Below are positions 17,320 through 26,010 of a stretch of 53,921 nucleotides of DNA, one piece after another. Numbering within the stretch: the stretch's first letter is position 1; each line of letters starts with the position of its first letter. A program made the translations under genes and the position numbers. The stretch is from Betaproteobacteria bacterium (GTDB lineage: Bacteria > Pseudomonadota > Gammaproteobacteria > Burkholderiales > Eutrophovitaceae), in assembly GCA_020354125.1 (NCBI GenBank), contig CP070643.1, positions 243,555-297,475 of the forward strand, written 5' to 3'. The notes under the pieces are model-generated. The model was not told where the DNA came from. It did no database searches and saw nothing but the letters and a program-made list of their open reading frames with translations.

Positions 17320-17991
17320 ATGACGAATGGCGAATTCCCACGCCCGGAACGAGCCATTGTCGACCGTTTGGCCCGTCTGCCGACCGCTACGATAGCGAAC
17401 GCACTTGATGATGTTGGCAAGATGGTCAATTGTCCGGTTGCCTTGCGCCCCGTCGCGCCTGGCATGGCGTTCGCCGGGCTGGCCATCACGGTCGAGGTGA
17501 TTGCGGCGGATGCGGGTAGGTATACCTCTGCCGATTTCCGCGTCGGAGCGATGATCGACGCCGCGTTGGCGGGCGATGTCATCGTGGTGTCAGCACAAGG
17601 CGCACGTTCTTCGATATTTGGCGGCATGGCCTCACTTGCCGCAAAGGTAAAAGGCATTGCCGGTCTGGTAGTCGATGGCGGTGTGCGCGACATCGACGAA
17701 ATGGTCGCGCATCAGTTTCCGGTATTCGCCCGCCACACCGTCGCAACCACTGGTCGCACGCGACTCAAGGTGAATGCCATTAATGCGCCGATCGAAGTTG
17801 ATGGCGTAATGGTGAAGCCGTGCGATGTCATCGTTGCCGATTCGACCGGCATTGTGGTTGTGCCCCGCGGGGAGGCAGGGCGGGTTGCGGAACTGGCGGA
17901 AGGCTATGCGCACGACGATGCCACCGCCGAGAAAGAAATACGCGCTGGCTTGAGCTTTTCTGAGGCGATGGCGAAGTTCAAGCGAATCTGA
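17320..17991 (+). CDS. RraA-like protein (HMG/oxaloacetate aldolase family)
   Basis: A 223-residue protein of the RraA/4-hydroxy-4-methyl-2-oxoglutarate aldolase family. The N-terminal ATIANALDDVGKMV, the central GDVIVVSAQGARSSIFGGMASLAAKVKG and GLVVDGGVRDIDEM (Arg and Asp of the metal/pyruvate site) are clear. Members with an intact G-x-R-D segment often act as class II pyruvate aldolases, while E. coli RraA inhibits RNase E. The retained RD pair here favours an enzyme, which would suit the sugar-acid genes around. The ATG follows GAGGATGCTGGC. Family call firm; activity uncertain. Confidence 0.88.
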   Translation: MTNGEFPRPERAIVDRLARLPTATIANALDDVGKMVNCPVALRPVAPGMAFAGLAITVEVIAADAGRYTSADFRVGAMIDAALAGDVIVVSAQGARSSIFGGMASLAAKVKGIAGLVVDGGVRDIDEMVAHQFPVFARHTVATTGRTRLKVNAINAPIEVDGVMVKPCDVIVADSTGIVVVPRGEAGRVAELAEGYAHDDATAEKEIRAGLSFSEAMAKFKRI

Positions 17992-18126
17992 GATTGGTCG
18001 TCAGGGCTGCTAGCAAGGCCGTTACCGCTGATGGCAAGGCCTGATGGTATTGGTGCGAAGGCGTAGATCGGTGTTTGTGTCTCCGGTGACGATTGAGACG
18101 ATGACTACACTGATTGGGGAGGTCGG

Positions 18127-18810
18127 TTGCACGGCGATTTCGTAAGATCGGTTGCACGCTTGATTGATCTGACTCCGGAGTCCACGGAGGCCGAGAAGCA
18201 GCAGCATGCCATTGAGTCGGAGCTCATGGCTGCGCTAAGCGACGGTGGACGGCAAGCAGGCGAATCGCTTGTCCGGTCACTCTCGGAACATGGTTACGAG
18301 TTAGTCCGCGTCAGGCCGTGTCTTTGGCGGGTTGAATTGCCTCCACCTCGGGTGTTGGAGTTATGGTTCAACCCGCCAAAGGACCCCATCATTGCAGCGC
18401 TGTCCTACCGTAAGGGCACGCCGTGGGGAACCCCATCACAGAAACGAGTGGCGGAGCGGCAGGAAGCGTTTTACGCGCGCTACGAGAAGCTCATTCCGAT
18501 TGACGATTCAGCAGTCGCGACATTATCAACAGAAGATCGGTTGATATTTGTCATCGGGGAATTCGAAGCCGACATAAATAACGGCGGCTTCGGCCAGTAT
18601 CTTGACAACAAGGGTACTGAGCGAGCGCAGGAAGCGCTTGGCTACCTTGAAGTAATTGACGCCAGGCGAACTGCCCGCTGGCTTTCGTCCGCTCTCGAAG
18701 CTGCGGAGGATTCCGCAGCGCTGGAACGACTCGATCGACAGTTCTTCAACAAACCGCAGGATTTAGCGTCATTGGTCATGCGGCATCTAACAAAACGAAG
18801 CAAGCGTTAG
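18127..18810 (+). CDS. DUF4375 (DMP19-like) domain protein
   Basis: A 227-residue protein. The C-terminal half matches DUF4375/DMP19: FEADINNGGFGQYLDNKGTE followed by EALGYLEVIDARRTARWLSSAL. The N-terminal half (about 1-110) is acidic then beta-rich and not recognised. The start is TTG at 18127, chosen because GGGGAGG lies just upstream at proper spacing. The sequence TCGGTTGCACG is repeated 25 bp apart at the start. The stop codon overlaps the next start by one base. DMP19 proteins are often DNA mimics, but that does not prove such a role here. Confidence 0.75.
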   Translation: MHGDFVRSVARLIDLTPESTEAEKQQHAIESELMAALSDGGRQAGESLVRSLSEHGYELVRVRPCLWRVELPPPRVLELWFNPPKDPIIAALSYRKGTPWGTPSQKRVAERQEAFYARYEKLIPIDDSAVATLSTEDRLIFVIGEFEADINNGGFGQYLDNKGTERAQEALGYLEVIDARRTARWLSSALEAAEDSAALERLDRQFFNKPQDLASLVMRHLTKRSKR

Positions 18811-19295
18811 TGTCATTCAGCGTTTCCAACGCGGACCGGAAGCGGGTCGAAGAGTTGCTCGGCCGGCCACCCGAGTGTGCCTTCGAAGTGGTCCTGCGGG
18901 ATGAAAGCGGTGATCCCGTCGTCATCCGTAACGCGCCGCTGCTCTACAATGGCCGGCCGATGCCGACGCTTTATTGGTTGGTCGGCGAGACAGCCCGTCG
19001 TGCTGTTGATCATCTTGAGTCCGACGGCGGGGTGCGCCGAGCTTCAGACATGGTCGACGCTGCGGAACTGGCAGCTGCTCACGCTCGCTATGCGGCCGAG
19101 CGCGATGCGGCAATACCAGCCGGCTATGCCGGACCAGTGCCCTACGGCGGTGTCGGTGGCACGCGTCACGGCGTGAAATGCCTGCACGCGCATTACGCGT
19201 GGTATCTTGCCGGCGGTGACGATCCAGTCGGAAGTTGGGTTGCAGAGCAGCTTGCGCCAAGCGCTGGCACAGCGGGGGAAGACGGTAATCGCTGA
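18810..19295 (+). CDS. DUF501 domain protein
   Basis: A 161-residue protein. The order LGRPPECAFEVVLRDESGDPVV, NGRPMPTLYWLVG (conserved PTLYWL), then RHGVKCLHAHYAWYLAGGDDPVGSWV (His-rich KCLHAHYA core) fits DUF501. That family is common in Actinobacteria beside eno, ftsB and ppx. Here it has different neighbours, with no eno or ppx within view. The start is GTG 18810, sharing one base with the preceding stop, so it is coupled to the DUF4375 gene. The conserved Cys and His suggest metal binding; function unknown. Transfer from another phylum is possible. Confidence 0.78.
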   Translation: MSFSVSNADRKRVEELLGRPPECAFEVVLRDESGDPVVIRNAPLLYNGRPMPTLYWLVGETARRAVDHLESDGGVRRASDMVDAAELAAAHARYAAERDAAIPAGYAGPVPYGGVGGTRHGVKCLHAHYAWYLAGGDDPVGSWVAEQLAPSAGTAGEDGNR

Positions 19296-19491
19296 TTGCG
19301 TTGCCAGGGGAGCCGATTGGCAGTTTGCTCGGTCGGAGAGAACTGCGCTCGGCATTCGCGTTGCCATCGGACATCTGAATGGAGCGCGGCGATGCGTGTG
19401 CGAAGAGAAACGTTTTCGCAGCGGTGACACGGTGCCCATTTGTGTATAACCTCTCACCCTTTTTGCAGCCAGAATCAGAAAGTAATCAAAC

Positions 19492-20334
19492 GTGACCAGC
19501 ACAACCTCTTACACACCTCCCAAGGTCTGGACCTGGGACAAGCCGAGCGGCGGCAAATTCGAAAATATCAACCGTCCGATTGCAGGCCCAACACACGAGA
19601 AAGAACTGCCCAGAGGCAAGCATCCTCTTCAGCTCTATTCGCTGGCCACGCCCAACGGGGTAAAAGTCACCGTGCTGCTTGAAGAGTTGCTGGCACTCGG
19701 CCATCAAGGTGCCGAGTACGATGCTCACTTGATCAGGATCAATGACGGCGAACAGTTCGGAAGCGGCTTTGTAGAAATCAATCCAAATTCCAAGATCCCT
19801 GCGCTGCTTGACGTGAGCACCTCGCCACCGACCCGGGTATTCGAGTCGGGCGCGATTCTCGTATACCTGGCAGAGAAGTTTGGTGCGTTTCTTCCTACTG
19901 AGCCATCGGCGCGCGCCGAATGTATGTCCTGGTTGTTCTGGCAAATCGGAAGTGTGCCTTTTCTTGGCGGTGGTTTTGGCCATTTCTACTCGTACGCGCC
20001 TGAGAAACTCGAATACCCCATCAATCGCTACGCGATGGAAGTCAAGCGGCAACTCGATGTGCTGGATCGCAATCTTTCCTCGCGCAGATACGTGTGCGGT
20101 GATGAATACAACATCGCGGACATCGCCAACGTCGCCTGGTATGGCGGGCTCGCGCTCGGCAGGCTTTATAGTGCTGGTGAATTTCTCGATGTGGCCTCTT
20201 ACAAGAACGTCGTGAGATGGGCATCGGAAATCTCCGAGCGTCCAGCGTTCAAACGTGGCCGGCGTGTCAATAGAACCTGGGGGCCTGAGGAACAGCGCGT
20301 GCCTGAGAGGCATGACGCCAGCGACCTTGACTAG
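19492..20334 (+). CDS. yghU: Glutathione-dependent disulfide-bond oxidoreductase, YghU-like
   Basis: A 280-residue GST-fold protein of the nu class. The N-terminal extension PPKVWTWDKPSGGKFENINRP and the core KHPLQLYSLATPNGVKVTVLLEELL are typical of YghU. The glutathione site is NPNSKIPALLD and FESGAILVYLAEKFG. The helical C-terminal domain has DEYNIADIANVAWYGGLAL. Nu-class members reduce disulfides such as 2-hydroxyethyl disulfide with two bound glutathiones. The start is GTG 19492 with only a weak AGAAAG site upstream. A dispersed repeat begins four bases after the stop. Confidence 0.93.
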   Translation: MTSTTSYTPPKVWTWDKPSGGKFENINRPIAGPTHEKELPRGKHPLQLYSLATPNGVKVTVLLEELLALGHQGAEYDAHLIRINDGEQFGSGFVEINPNSKIPALLDVSTSPPTRVFESGAILVYLAEKFGAFLPTEPSARAECMSWLFWQIGSVPFLGGGFGHFYSYAPEKLEYPINRYAMEVKRQLDVLDRNLSSRRYVCGDEYNIADIANVAWYGGLALGRLYSAGEFLDVASYKNVVRWASEISERPAFKRGRRVNRTWGPEEQRVPERHDASDLD

Positions 20335-20337
20335 TGA

Positions 20338-20620
20338 GACTGAAAAACTACTGCGCGGCCTTGATCCGGGCTTGCGGCAAGTTCTAATCGATGCCGGTTC
20401 TAATTGCTGCGGCGCTCCTCCGCCTTCGGCGGTCCGGCCCGGCTACATAGTCGCCGGGCGCTGCGACTGATTTTTATCGACGCGGTGCGCGGCATGCCGC
20501 GCCAATTCCGCTCTCGCCCTCATGTACTACCGTGTAGACTCCGGTTGCTGCGCACTGGTTCGATCAAGGCGAGTGCGCACCCGGCTGAAGGCCGCTCGCA
20601 ACGTTTTTCAACACCCTGCT
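20338..20620. mobile_element. MITE-like dispersed repeat, copy B (about 283 bp)
   Basis: The left end (20338-20375, GAGACTGAAAAACTACTGCG, then the CGGCCTTGATCCGGGC segment) matches copies A and C. The right end (20560-20619) reads TTCGATCAAGGCGAGTGCGC, then CACCCGGCTGAAGGCCGC, then GTTTTTCAACACCCTG, the inverse of copy A's CAGGCTGTTGAAAAAC end. So the element has imperfect terminal inverted repeats and no transposase. Copy C is the same element with the middle deleted. It fills most of the gap from 20335 to 20683; the remaining 60 bases show nothing. Confidence 0.65.
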
Positions 20621-20683
20621 GGCAGTTACTGCAACTTTCGTCGATAGTGGCTTTGGTGTTAAGCCAAAGGTCGCTGGGCGCGG

Positions 20684-21427
20684 CTACGTCGTTGCTGATG
20701 GTGCCACCGAGACGCCTTGTACGCTGTAATTCTCGATCAGTTGCGCAACCAGTCCTGATGCCTTTGCGTCCTCAATGAATTCCCGCAGGTACTGTGCGCC
20801 GGCGTCGCGGCCGGGCAGGGTGCCGGCCGATTGCTTCACCGACGTTACCTGACCTTCGAGCACACGTGATCCCGGGAGTTTTGCCGCGTCGGCCACAAGT
20901 CGGGGTTTGAGGCCAGCCAGCGCGTCGAGTTTTTCGGCAACAAACAGTTCGAACGATTTGTCGAGGCTGGCGGCGTGCTGCAGTTGGGCGTGCTTCAGGT
21001 TGCGCGTCAGATACAGGTCGTAGGCGCTTCTTTCCATGACGGCGACGCGCACGCCATCGCGGTCAACTTCGTCAATGGTCGTAATGGGCGAATTATCCGG
21101 CACCAGAAAAGTAACCGGAATTTCCAGATAGGGTGCGGTGAACGCGATCTCTTTGGCCCGCTGCGGCTCGTTGCCGAGGAAGGCAACATCCCATGCTCCG
21201 GTCTTGCCGGCATCGGCGAGCTTGCCAGGATTTGGAAACACGACGAACGACACCGGTACTTCGAGCTTTTGTGCCAGTTTGCGCCCGAGATCCGGAGCAA
21301 CACCATGCGGATCGGAGCCCGGTTCGTATTTTGATACCAGTAGGAAATTCGATGCATTGATGCCGACACGCAAGGTGCCTGTGGGTGCCAGATCGGATCG
21401 GGCAGAATCAGCGGAAGTGTGAGCCAT
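20684..21427 (-). CDS. Signal-less substrate-binding protein (SBP_bac_3 family)
   Basis: A 247-residue protein of the amino-acid-type periplasmic binding fold: PTGTLRVGINASNFLLV at the start, PHGVAPDLGRKLAQKL, GAWDVAFLGNEPQRAKEIAFTAPY as the ligand loop, and DALAGLKPRLV near the hinge. Unlike normal transport partners it has no signal peptide: residues 1-15 are polar (MAHTSADSARSDLAP). No ABC permease or ATPase lies nearby. It may be cytoplasmic, or act as a binding or enzyme-like domain. It is divergent from the GntP permease across a 17-bp repeat pair. Product family clear; role unknown. Confidence 0.85.
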   Translation of the reverse strand: MAHTSADSARSDLAPTGTLRVGINASNFLLVSKYEPGSDPHGVAPDLGRKLAQKLEVPVSFVVFPNPGKLADAGKTGAWDVAFLGNEPQRAKEIAFTAPYLEIPVTFLVPDNSPITTIDEVDRDGVRVAVMERSAYDLYLTRNLKHAQLQHAASLDKSFELFVAEKLDALAGLKPRLVADAAKLPGSRVLEGQVTSVKQSAGTLPGRDAGAQYLREFIEDAKASGLVAQLIENYSVQGVSVAPSATT

Positions 21428-21457
21428 GTGAGGAAGATGCCTTCTGTTTATTCATCT

Positions 21458-21491
21458 GCGTCAATTAACAATTTGTGTCGATTATTAATTT
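21458..21491. repeat. 17-bp tandem pair in an AT-rich divergent promoter region
   Basis: GCGTCAATTAACAATTT (21458-21474) and GTGTCGATTATTAATTT (21475-21491) are adjacent 17-bp units identical at 13 positions. They sit between the divergent SBP-like and GntP genes in the most AT-rich stretch nearby, so they could be regulator half-sites or promoter elements. Confidence 0.6.
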
Positions 21492-21559
21492 GAGTAGTTT
21501 GCCACTATCATAGTGCCACAGGCGACACCGGCATGACTATTAGAAGGGGAGGCTCGGCT

Positions 21560-23029
21560 ATGGACTCTGTGACAGCCGCCGCTGCGGAATCGATTTCCTA
21601 TTGGCCGCTCGCTGTGCTGGGTATCAGCATGGTCTTCATTGTTGTCGGCATTGCGATACTCCGCATCCATCCATTCCTGGTGCTCAGCCTTGCCGCGATC
21701 CTCACCGGACTGATGACAACTCAGCTTCCCGGTGTGCCGCCAATGAATCCGCTGGTGCAAGCGGTCGAGTTATCGATGTCCGAGTTTGGCAGGGCGGCGG
21801 GCAATATTGCGTTCGTCATCCTGCTCGCAGCGATTATCGGCATGTGTTTGCTCGAAAGCGGTGCTGCAGACAAAATCGTGCGCCGCTCAATTGCCGTGTT
21901 GGGCGAAAAGCGCGCGCCGTTGGCGCTGCTCGGCAGCGGGTTCTTCCTTTCGATTCCGGTGTTCTTCGATACTGTATTCTTTCTCTTGATTCCACTCGCG
22001 CGCGCGCTGGCACTACGCACTGGCCACAACTACGTGCTGTACGTACTGGCCATTTGCACCGGCGGCGTGATTACGCACGTGCTGGTTGCGCCTACACCGG
22101 GACCGTTGCTGGTTGCTGAAACACTCGGGCCATTAGGTCTTGATCTGGGCACGTCGATGGTGGCGGGCATCCTGTGTGGCGTCATTCCCGCAGTGGCCAT
22201 GCTCTACCTTGCGCACTGGCTCGACATCAAGGTTCCCATCCCGCTGCGCGAAACGCCGGGTGCACCGCTGGCCGAGCTGCAGGCCATCGTCGACAAGCAG
22301 GAGAGCGAGTTGCCGCCATTCATGTTGTCGATACTGCCAGTCCTGCTGCCAGTTTTGATGATCGCCAGCGCCTCGTTCATGGGTCTTGCGCAAACCAGCC
22401 TGCCTGCTGTGGTTTCGCTGTTTGGGAGCGAGGATTCGTTCGCGGGGATCAAGAAGTACGTCGATTTCATCGGCAACAAAAATGTCGCAATGCTGACCGG
22501 CACAGCGGTAGCCATCTACATCCTGGTGCGTCAGAAAAAACTCGGGCTGCACAAAGTCAGTGACGCGATGGGGCCACCACTGGAGACTGCCGGCGTGATT
22601 ATTCTGATTACCGCGGCCGGTGGCGCTTTTGGCGCGATGATTCGCCATTCCGGTGTCGGAAACGTGATCAAGGCAATAGCCGAAGGTTACGGTGTCAATT
22701 ACGTACTGCTCGCCTGGGTGGTCGCCGCCGTGATACGTGTCGCCCAGGGGTCGGGAACAGTCGCAATGATCACTGCGGCCGGATTGATGCTGGCGATACT
22801 CGGTGACGGCGAAGTGCTAACGGCGCACCCTGTGTACATCTTTCTTGCGATTGGCTTCGGTGCGTTGTTTTGTTCCTGGATGAATGACAGTGGATTTTGG
22901 GTGGTTGGCAAACTTTCCGGTTTTACGGAGCAAGAGACGCTCAAGACCTGGACGGTGCTGACCATTTTCATATCAGTAGTCGGTCTAATCGAGGTGCTGT
23001 TGTTGTCCTGGATATTACCGTTGAAATAA
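21560..23029 (+). CDS. GntP-family permease
   Basis: A hydrophobic protein of 489 residues, about 12 transmembrane segments (for instance SYWPLAVLGISMVFIVVGIA and NPLVQ...AFVILLAAIIGMCLLESG). GntP-family signs are GSGFFLSIPVFFDTVFFLLIPLAR, with FFDTVF, and the late ...SGTVAMITAAGLM and CSWMNDSGFWVV segments. Members import gluconate, other aldonates, or lactate/glycerate-type hydroxy acids. The ATG at 21560 is chosen over 21533 because GGGGAGG precedes it at good spacing. Sugar-acid enzymes elsewhere in the window fit such a substrate. Divergent from the SBP-like gene. Confidence 0.93.
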   Translation: MDSVTAAAAESISYWPLAVLGISMVFIVVGIAILRIHPFLVLSLAAILTGLMTTQLPGVPPMNPLVQAVELSMSEFGRAAGNIAFVILLAAIIGMCLLESGAADKIVRRSIAVLGEKRAPLALLGSGFFLSIPVFFDTVFFLLIPLARALALRTGHNYVLYVLAICTGGVITHVLVAPTPGPLLVAETLGPLGLDLGTSMVAGILCGVIPAVAMLYLAHWLDIKVPIPLRETPGAPLAELQAIVDKQESELPPFMLSILPVLLPVLMIASASFMGLAQTSLPAVVSLFGSEDSFAGIKKYVDFIGNKNVAMLTGTAVAIYILVRQKKLGLHKVSDAMGPPLETAGVIILITAAGGAFGAMIRHSGVGNVIKAIAEGYGVNYVLLAWVVAAVIRVAQGSGTVAMITAAGLMLAILGDGEVLTAHPVYIFLAIGFGALFCSWMNDSGFWVVGKLSGFTEQETLKTWTVLTIFISVVGLIEVLLLSWILPLK

Positions 23030-23124
23030 CGCAACCTTGAACTGGATGGCGGTTCGCGCTCGCACGATTCTGTCGGGTGAAAGCTGATATATTCAGTAGA
23101 CATTTTGAGCAGAATCAAGGCGAC

Positions 23125-23562
23125 ATGAGTACACATAGATATACGGGCGGGTGCGACTGCGGGAACATTAGAGTCGATACGGAACTGACGATTGACCCAG
23201 CGTCATATCAGCCGCGAGCATGCGACTGCAGTTTTTGCCGCAAACACGGCGCAGCGTACGTGACAGATGCCAATGGCAAAGTCGCGATTTTGGTGAAGGA
23301 CAACTCTGAACTGAGAAAGCACCGCAACGGCAGCGAGTTGGCGGATTTCCTCATCTGCAAACGTTGCGGTGTGCTGGTTGGTGGTTTGTATCAGGACGGC
23401 GCGGGACGTTACGCCACAATTAATGTCAACAGCATCGATGCCAACGAGGAATTTGGCCAGCCTGTCCCGGTTTCGCCGAAGACGCTGAGCGCTGAGCAAA
23501 AGAAGAGTCGCTGGAAGGAACTGTGGTTCTCGGACGTGACGGTCACTGGAGCAGGTGAGTGA
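23125..23562 (+). CDS. GFA-family (CENP-V/GFA domain) protein
   Basis: A 145-residue zinc protein. The GFA fold pattern is present: GGCDCGNIRV, then RACDCSFCRKHGAAYV, then LICKRCGVLVGG, giving three pairs of zinc ligands. Members are named after glutathione-dependent formaldehyde-activating enzyme, but most have no proven activity and the name should be used with care. The ATG at 23125 is chosen because AAGG precedes it; a longer frame from 23077 lacks support. Convergent with the SDR gene that follows. Single gene, no evident operon. Confidence 0.88.
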   Translation: MSTHRYTGGCDCGNIRVDTELTIDPASYQPRACDCSFCRKHGAAYVTDANGKVAILVKDNSELRKHRNGSELADFLICKRCGVLVGGLYQDGAGRYATINVNSIDANEEFGQPVPVSPKTLSAEQKKSRWKELWFSDVTVTGAGE

Positions 23563-23585
23563 TCTGGGCGGATCGCGGCACCGGT

Positions 23586-24353
23586 TCAGCTTTCCAGAGA
23601 ACGCTTTCGCAGGCGGCGCATGCCCGCTAACCAGCGGTCGATGTCGTCACCTTTGCGCCGCACATAATTCTCGACCTCGGGGTGTGGAAGAATGTGAAAG
23701 CGTTCTTCGCGTAGACCATCCACCACAACCCGGGCCAAATCATCGGCCTCGATTATGCCGTCGGTCTGTCCGTCACCAAGGCTGCGCGGCGCCATTGCCG
23801 TGTTTACGCCCTGCGGGCAAAGCACCGAGACCTTGATGCCGTCGTCACCGTGCGTGATCGCGATGAATTCCGCGAGCTTCACCGCTGCCGCCTTGGTAAC
23901 GGTGTAAGGTCCGGAGCCGATTGCCGCCAGCAGGCCGGCGGCAGACGCTGTGTTCAACAGGTAGCCGGCACCGCGTTCGATCATTGCCGGCAGCACCGCG
24001 CGCGCTGCAAAAATATGCGACATCACATGCAGATCCCAGAGCCGCTGCCATTCTGTGTTGGCAGCATCAATCAGAACGCCTTCGGCGATGGCGCCTGCAT
24101 TGGAGCAGAACAGGTCGATCGGCCCATGTTCTTGCTCAGTATGTTTGACCAGGTCGATGATCTGCTGCTCGTCAGTTACATCGCAGGCCGCGCCATCGCA
24201 ACCGAGTTGTTCAGCCGCGTCTTTGGTTTCTGCTTCGTTCAGATCAGCGAGAACGACGGCCCGGGCTCCTTCGGCAAGAAACGCTTTTGCCATGGCGCGG
24301 CCGATTCCGCCGCTACCGCCGGTAATGACGGCTATTCTGTTCTGCAGCTCCAT
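23586..24353 (-). CDS. Short-chain dehydrogenase/reductase
   Basis: A 255-residue classical SDR. The nucleotide site is TGGSGGIG (11-18), followed by the SNAG motif (FCSNAGAIAEG), a catalytic Ser in NTASAAG and the YTVTK active site (Tyr and Lys). The AVVLADLNEAE segment with an acidic residue after beta-2 suggests NAD preference, an inference. The C-terminal substrate loop (VNTAMAPRSLGDGQTDG) gives no clear substrate. Probably monocistronic; it converges with the GFA gene and is divergent from alkA. Confidence 0.9.
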   Translation of the reverse strand: MELQNRIAVITGGSGGIGRAMAKAFLAEGARAVVLADLNEAETKDAAEQLGCDGAACDVTDEQQIIDLVKHTEQEHGPIDLFCSNAGAIAEGVLIDAANTEWQRLWDLHVMSHIFAARAVLPAMIERGAGYLLNTASAAGLLAAIGSGPYTVTKAAAVKLAEFIAITHGDDGIKVSVLCPQGVNTAMAPRSLGDGQTDGIIEADDLARVVVDGLREERFHILPHPEVENYVRRKGDDIDRWLAGMRRLRKRSLES

Positions 24354-24537
24354 TATTCAGTTACGCCTCAATGCGTGGCAATAAGACAGCACCAACTTCG
24401 ATGCTCGCTGACCATTATGCAACATCCCGGTACGCCCAGGGGTGATATGTGGGCCGTTGCTCGTATGGGGGTGTAGTATTTGCAGCAAGCTGTCCAGCGT
24501 CGTCACGCGCTCAAAGTTTCGACCACAAAAGCCGACC

Positions 24538-25440
24538 ATGACCACCACGCTAGCTTGCCGTATCAAGTTACCGAAAGGATTTCGTCAGAGTGATGTTCTG
24601 GCGTTCCACCGGCGCGATAACGAACGAATTGCCGAGCGTGTCAATGGCAGGGGTTTGCAGAAGGGCCTGGCGTGGAATGGCTGCCCAGCGCAACTCAGTT
24701 TGCGGTTCAGCGCCGGAAGCGTCGCAGTTGATCTGGCGATTGATGGACGCGCCGGCGCTGACACGAACGCGAGCATGAAGAAGATGGCGCGGCGCATGCT
24801 CGGCCTTACGCAGCGCGTTGAAGCGTTTGAGAAAGCTTACCACGCTCATCCGCAGATCGGTTTCCTGGTCGAGCGCAATGCCGGTCTGCGCGTGCCGCTG
24901 GCACCGACGCCGTTTGAAGCACTCGCCTGGGCCATAACCGGACAACAGATCAGTGTCAGCGCTGCGGTATCGGTGAGAAGGAAACTTATTCGGGCGGTCG
25001 GGCTGCAACACTCGAGTGGCTTGTGGTGTTTTCCGGAAGCAGGACAGATTGTGGATATGACCGAGGCTGAATTGCGTTCCCTCGGTTTTTCGAAGAGCAA
25101 GGCTTTGACGCTGCTTGCCTTGAGCAGGTTGATTGAGGACGGTGCACTGCCATTGGAGAGATGGCTCGATGCGCCGCAAGAAAATGAAATTCGCGAACAA
25201 CTTCTGAGCATACGGGGCATCGGTCCATGGACCGTCAGCTACGCGTTGCTGCGGGGATTTGGCTGCCTTGATGGCTCACTGCACGGCGATGTCGCCGTGC
25301 GACGCAATCTGCAGGTTTTGCTAAGCAGGAAAAGCAAAGTAGGCGAGGCTGAAGCGCAGGCATGGCTGGCGGAGTTCTCGCCGTGGCGCGCTTTGGTTGC
25401 TGCGCATCTGTGGGCGATGCAGAAAAAAGAAAGCTACTGA
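24538..25440 (+). CDS. alkA: DNA-3-methyladenine glycosylase II
   Basis: A 300-residue AlkA-type glycosylase of the HhH-GPD superfamily. An N-terminal AlkA domain (about 1-110) is followed by PFEALAWAITGQQISVSAA, the LRSLGFSKSKALTLL helix and the hairpin LLSIRGIGPWTVSYALLRGFG. The catalytic Asp lies in the LHGDVAVRRNL segment. It removes alkylated purines such as 3-methyladenine, starting base-excision repair. The start ATG 24538 is chosen since the frame upstream to 24442 is unlike the family. It overlaps nothing; the small membrane gene follows after 44 bp. Confidence 0.92.
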   Translation: MTTTLACRIKLPKGFRQSDVLAFHRRDNERIAERVNGRGLQKGLAWNGCPAQLSLRFSAGSVAVDLAIDGRAGADTNASMKKMARRMLGLTQRVEAFEKAYHAHPQIGFLVERNAGLRVPLAPTPFEALAWAITGQQISVSAAVSVRRKLIRAVGLQHSSGLWCFPEAGQIVDMTEAELRSLGFSKSKALTLLALSRLIEDGALPLERWLDAPQENEIREQLLSIRGIGPWTVSYALLRGFGCLDGSLHGDVAVRRNLQVLLSRKSKVGEAEAQAWLAEFSPWRALVAAHLWAMQKKESY

Positions 25441-25484
25441 GAAAACGAACTCGTGTCGGAATGGGACGTGATGGAATCGAAACA

Positions 25485-25886
25485 ATGATCCAGACCAGCA
25501 TACATCCGGGAAGGGTGCTCCTTTGGTTATATTTGCTGAATGCGTCGGTTCTCCTGACGCATGAAATTGATTCCGCGTACTGGCGCGAGTGGCAATTGTT
25601 CGGCATTCCGGGCGGGATTCAGTTGTTCCTGATTCTGAATCTGGGCCTGGTGCTTGTTGTGCTGTACGGCCTGCAAGCTCTGGCTCAGGGCCGAGCTGCC
25701 GGAGTTGTATTTTCCTGGGTGCTTGTTGCCGGTGGTTGGTTCGCCGGCATCATACACACCTATTTCATTCTGTCCGGCGATGAGGCTTTTCGCCTGCCAA
25801 TGTCACTCCTGCTGCTGGCGGCGACATTTATTCTGTCATCGTTGCAGGCGGTAGCGCTGATTCACTTCCGGCGCCGAGCGACCTGA
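25485..25886 (+). CDS. DUF6713-like membrane protein
   Basis: A 133-residue protein with four predicted helices: LLWLYLLNASVLLTHEI, IQLFLILNLGLVLVVLYG, VVFSWVLVAGGWFAGIIH and LLLLAATFILSSLQAVAL. The early motif THEIDSAYWREWQLFGIPGG is characteristic of a small family I know as DUF6713. Function unknown. The ATG at 25485 is closest to the family start; an in-frame ATG at 25461 is possible. It lies 44 bp after alkA, and a strong bidirectional terminator follows. Confidence 0.8.
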   Translation: MIQTSIHPGRVLLWLYLLNASVLLTHEIDSAYWREWQLFGIPGGIQLFLILNLGLVLVVLYGLQALAQGRAAGVVFSWVLVAGGWFAGIIHTYFILSGDEAFRLPMSLLLLAATFILSSLQAVALIHFRRRAT

Positions 25887-25956
25887 CGGCATATCTTCGC
25901 AAGTGCATTACGACTCTGTGAGTAGCTTGCAAAAGTTCGTCGCACAGGAGTCGCAC

Positions 25957-25998
25957 AAGAAAAAGGGAGCAGGTTGCCTGCTCCGCTTTCATTTTTTC
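25957..25998. terminator. Strong bidirectional terminator
   Basis: GGAGCAGG and CCTGCTCC (25966-25973 and 25977-25984) form a perfect 8-bp stem with a 3-base loop. On the minus strand the stem is followed by CTTTTTCTT, ending the tpx transcript. On the plus strand CGCTTTCATTTTTT follows, serving the DUF6713-like gene. Confidence 0.85.
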
Positions 25999-26010
25999 CT
26001 GGTGCTTAAC

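Noticed and set aside
20255..20470. Short frame running from yghU into the repeat
   Set aside because: It reads through the mobile repeat copy; similar open codons in copy A are explained by shared repeat sequence, though a degraded coding origin cannot be excluded.
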